A stretch of 6,397 bases of DNA from Desulfobacteraceae bacterium (GTDB lineage: Bacteria > Desulfobacterota > DSM-4660 > Desulfatiglandales > HGW-15). The DNA is taken from the NCBI GenBank assembly GCA_003819975.1, contig RPPU01000273.1, positions 1-6,397 on the forward strand. The letters run 5' to 3'. Below are positions 5,507-6,397 of this stretch, piece after piece. Numbering within the stretch: the stretch's first letter is position 1; every line of letters begins with the position of its first letter. Below the pieces are notes generated by a model, which searched no databases, was not told where the DNA came from, and saw nothing but the letters and a program-made list of their open reading frames with translations. The position numbers and the translations under genes were made by a program.

Positions 5507-6215
5507 CCGAATTTTGTCCTTGGCCGGCATGGCTTCACGCCGCAAGGCCGATGACTGGGTCAAAGCCGGCCGGATCAGCATCAACGGCCGGGTCGCCAAG
5601 GAACCAGGCGTGCTTGCCTTCTGGGGCCGGGATCGGATTCAACTCGACGGCAAGGAAATTCCCGGACCTTCCCAACGGATCTATTTACTGCTCAACAAAC
5701 CTTTCGGTTATATCTGCTCCCTTCAAGACCCGGAGGGTCGCCATGTTGTGACCGAACTTTTAAAAAATATCCGGGAACGGGTCTATCCGGTCGGCCGTCT
5801 AGATTTTGATAGTTTGGGATTGTTATTATTGACCAATGATGGCGAATGGGCCAATCGCCTGGCTCATCCCCGCTATCATGTCCCCAAAACTTATAAAGTG
5901 ACTTGCCAAGGCTCCATTAATGACCAAATCCTGCAAAATTTAGCCGCCGGGGTTCATCTGGAAGATGGCTTTATAAAACCGACTAAAATCAGCCTATTGG
6001 AACGCAATGGCCAACGCACCCTGATCCGCATGACCATTACCAGCGGTCGTTCGCGAATCATCCGGCGCATGTTGGAATCCCAAGGCCATGCGGTCCTGCA
6101 ATTGATCCGGATCGGTTTCGGGCCCCTGGAGCTGGGCGATCTCAAAATCGGCCAATATCGGTATTTGGATAAACAGGAAATGGAAGCTCTGCAAAAAATG
6201 ATCAACCCGGTTTAA
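5433..6215 (+). CDS. rluB: 23S rRNA pseudouridine synthase, RsuA/RluB family
   Basis: This enzyme isomerises a uridine in 23S rRNA to pseudouridine during ribosome assembly. From ATG 5433 it has 260 residues. A basic, proline-rich leader (1-20) precedes an S4 RNA-binding domain (about 21-68, with RILSLAGMASRRKADD). The catalytic domain starts at LLLNKPFGYI (85-94), has the active-site aspartate D124 in GRLD, then LLLTNDGEWANRLAHP (131-146), KTYKV, and the family's RNA-binding string GRSRIIRRML (205-214). Ser replaces the usual Asn in that GRxR string. The frame stays open upstream to 5316, but that stretch lies over the ScpB tail and does not look like this family. ATG 5433 or 5439 is the likely start; neither has a strong Shine-Dalgarno. 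The overlap with scpB is 68-74 bases. The exact target, RluB- or RsuA-like, is inferred from the family and the scpAB context. Confidence 0.92.
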   Translation: MPMKRKKPQPPQIPTPSQTKELRINRILSLAGMASRRKADDWVKAGRISINGRVAKEPGVLAFWGRDRIQLDGKEIPGPSQRIYLLLNKPFGYICSLQDPEGRHVVTELLKNIRERVYPVGRLDFDSLGLLLLTNDGEWANRLAHPRYHVPKTYKVTCQGSINDQILQNLAAGVHLEDGFIKPTKISLLERNGQRTLIRMTITSGRSRIIRRMLESQGHAVLQLIRIGFGPLELGDLKIGQYRYLDKQEMEALQKMINPV

Positions 6216-6223
6216 ATTTTTTA

Positions 6224-6253
6224 TTTACATTCGGCCCTATTCTATTGTATGCA
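6224..6253 (+). promoter_or_regulatory. Weak promoter candidate for the tRNA-Val gene
   Basis: TTTACA (6224-6229) matches the -35 consensus at five of six positions. TATGCA (6248-6253), 18 bases downstream, is only a half match to the -10. Initiation near 6260 would be a few bases before the mature tRNA 5' end. The T-rich stretch at 6211-6222 could act as an UP-like element. Otherwise the tRNA may be transcribed from the scpA-scpB-rluB unit, since no terminator is seen after rluB. Confidence 0.22.
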
Positions 6254-6264
6254 TGTCTCAATTC

Positions 6265-6339
6265 GGGCGGTTAACTCAGCGGGAGAGTGCCATCCTCACA
6301 CGGTGGAAGTCGCAGGTTCAAATCCTGTACCGCCCACCA
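6265..6339 (+). tRNA. tRNA-Val, anticodon CAC
   Basis: The 75-base sequence folds into a full cloverleaf. The acceptor GGGCGGT pairs with ACCGCCC without mismatch. The D stem is ACTC/GAGT. The anticodon stem is CCATC/GGTGG with one T-G pair and the loop CTCACAC. The variable loop is AAGTC, and the T stem is GCAGG/CCTGT with the loop TTCAAAT. The anticodon CAC (6297-6299) after U33 reads the valine codon GUG. The discriminator is A and the CCA end is encoded at 6337-6339. It follows rluB by 49 bases. Confidence 0.96.
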
Positions 6340-6397
6340 TAAAACAAATAATATCAAATGGTTAAGTCAAAGGGGTTATGTGTTAAACATGATCCCT

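Noticed and set aside
6211..6230. T-rich stretch after rluB as a terminator
   Set aside because: No stem precedes it; the CCCGG/GGTTT context cannot form a hairpin of useful length.
6358..6397. Open frame beginning MVKSKGLCVKHDP at the right edge
   Set aside because: Only 13 codons are visible, there is no Shine-Dalgarno, and nothing identifies a family; it could be the start of a gene but cannot be supported.
1..6397. CRISPR array, insertion sequence or prophage signals
   Set aside because: No regularly spaced direct repeats, no transposase or integrase-like protein, and no duplicated tRNA 3' end were seen.

Overview
This window is a housekeeping stretch of a bacterial chromosome. The best guess for the host is a Desulfobacterota/deltaproteobacterium-like organism. 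The main reason is the 899-residue fusion of a DHH phosphoesterase, a CBS pair and a tRNA nucleotidyltransferase/poly(A) polymerase head lying upstream of scpA-scpB-rluB, an arrangement I associate from memory with Geobacter-like genomes. A classical DksA and a type I DnaJ end fit this. All convincing genes are on the + strand.

Layout: the 3' end of dnaJ (1-321) is followed after 24 bases by dksA (346-714), and a clean intrinsic terminator (747-776) closes that unit. A 273-base gap (715-987) then carries an extended -10 promoter candidate, a short heptad repeat with a hairpin, and a second extended -10 placed so that transcription would begin at the A of the next start codon. The large fusion gene (988-3687) follows. 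A second gap (3688-3921) is rich in dyads: a small perfect hairpin, a 74-base imperfect inverted repeat made of CGCCAAGA-like units, and an 8-bp dyad about 46 bases before scpA. Then come scpA (3922-4662), scpB (4655-5506) and rluB (about 5433-6215), with consecutive genes overlapping, and finally a tRNA-Val(CAC) with an encoded CCA end (6265-6339). The last 58 bases hold nothing I can call.

Functions: DnaJ acts with DnaK in protein folding. DksA tunes RNA polymerase with ppGpp. The fusion enzyme should add nucleotides to RNA 3' ends and may also degrade short RNAs or nucleotides through its intact DHH motifs. ScpA and ScpB are the kleisin and winged-helix subunits of the SMC condensin. RluB makes a pseudouridine in 23S rRNA.

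I see no undescribed defence or mobile system. The points worth a second look are the possible leaderless start of the fusion gene, the intergenic repeats, and the long disordered ScpB tail whose end doubles as the start of rluB in another frame.
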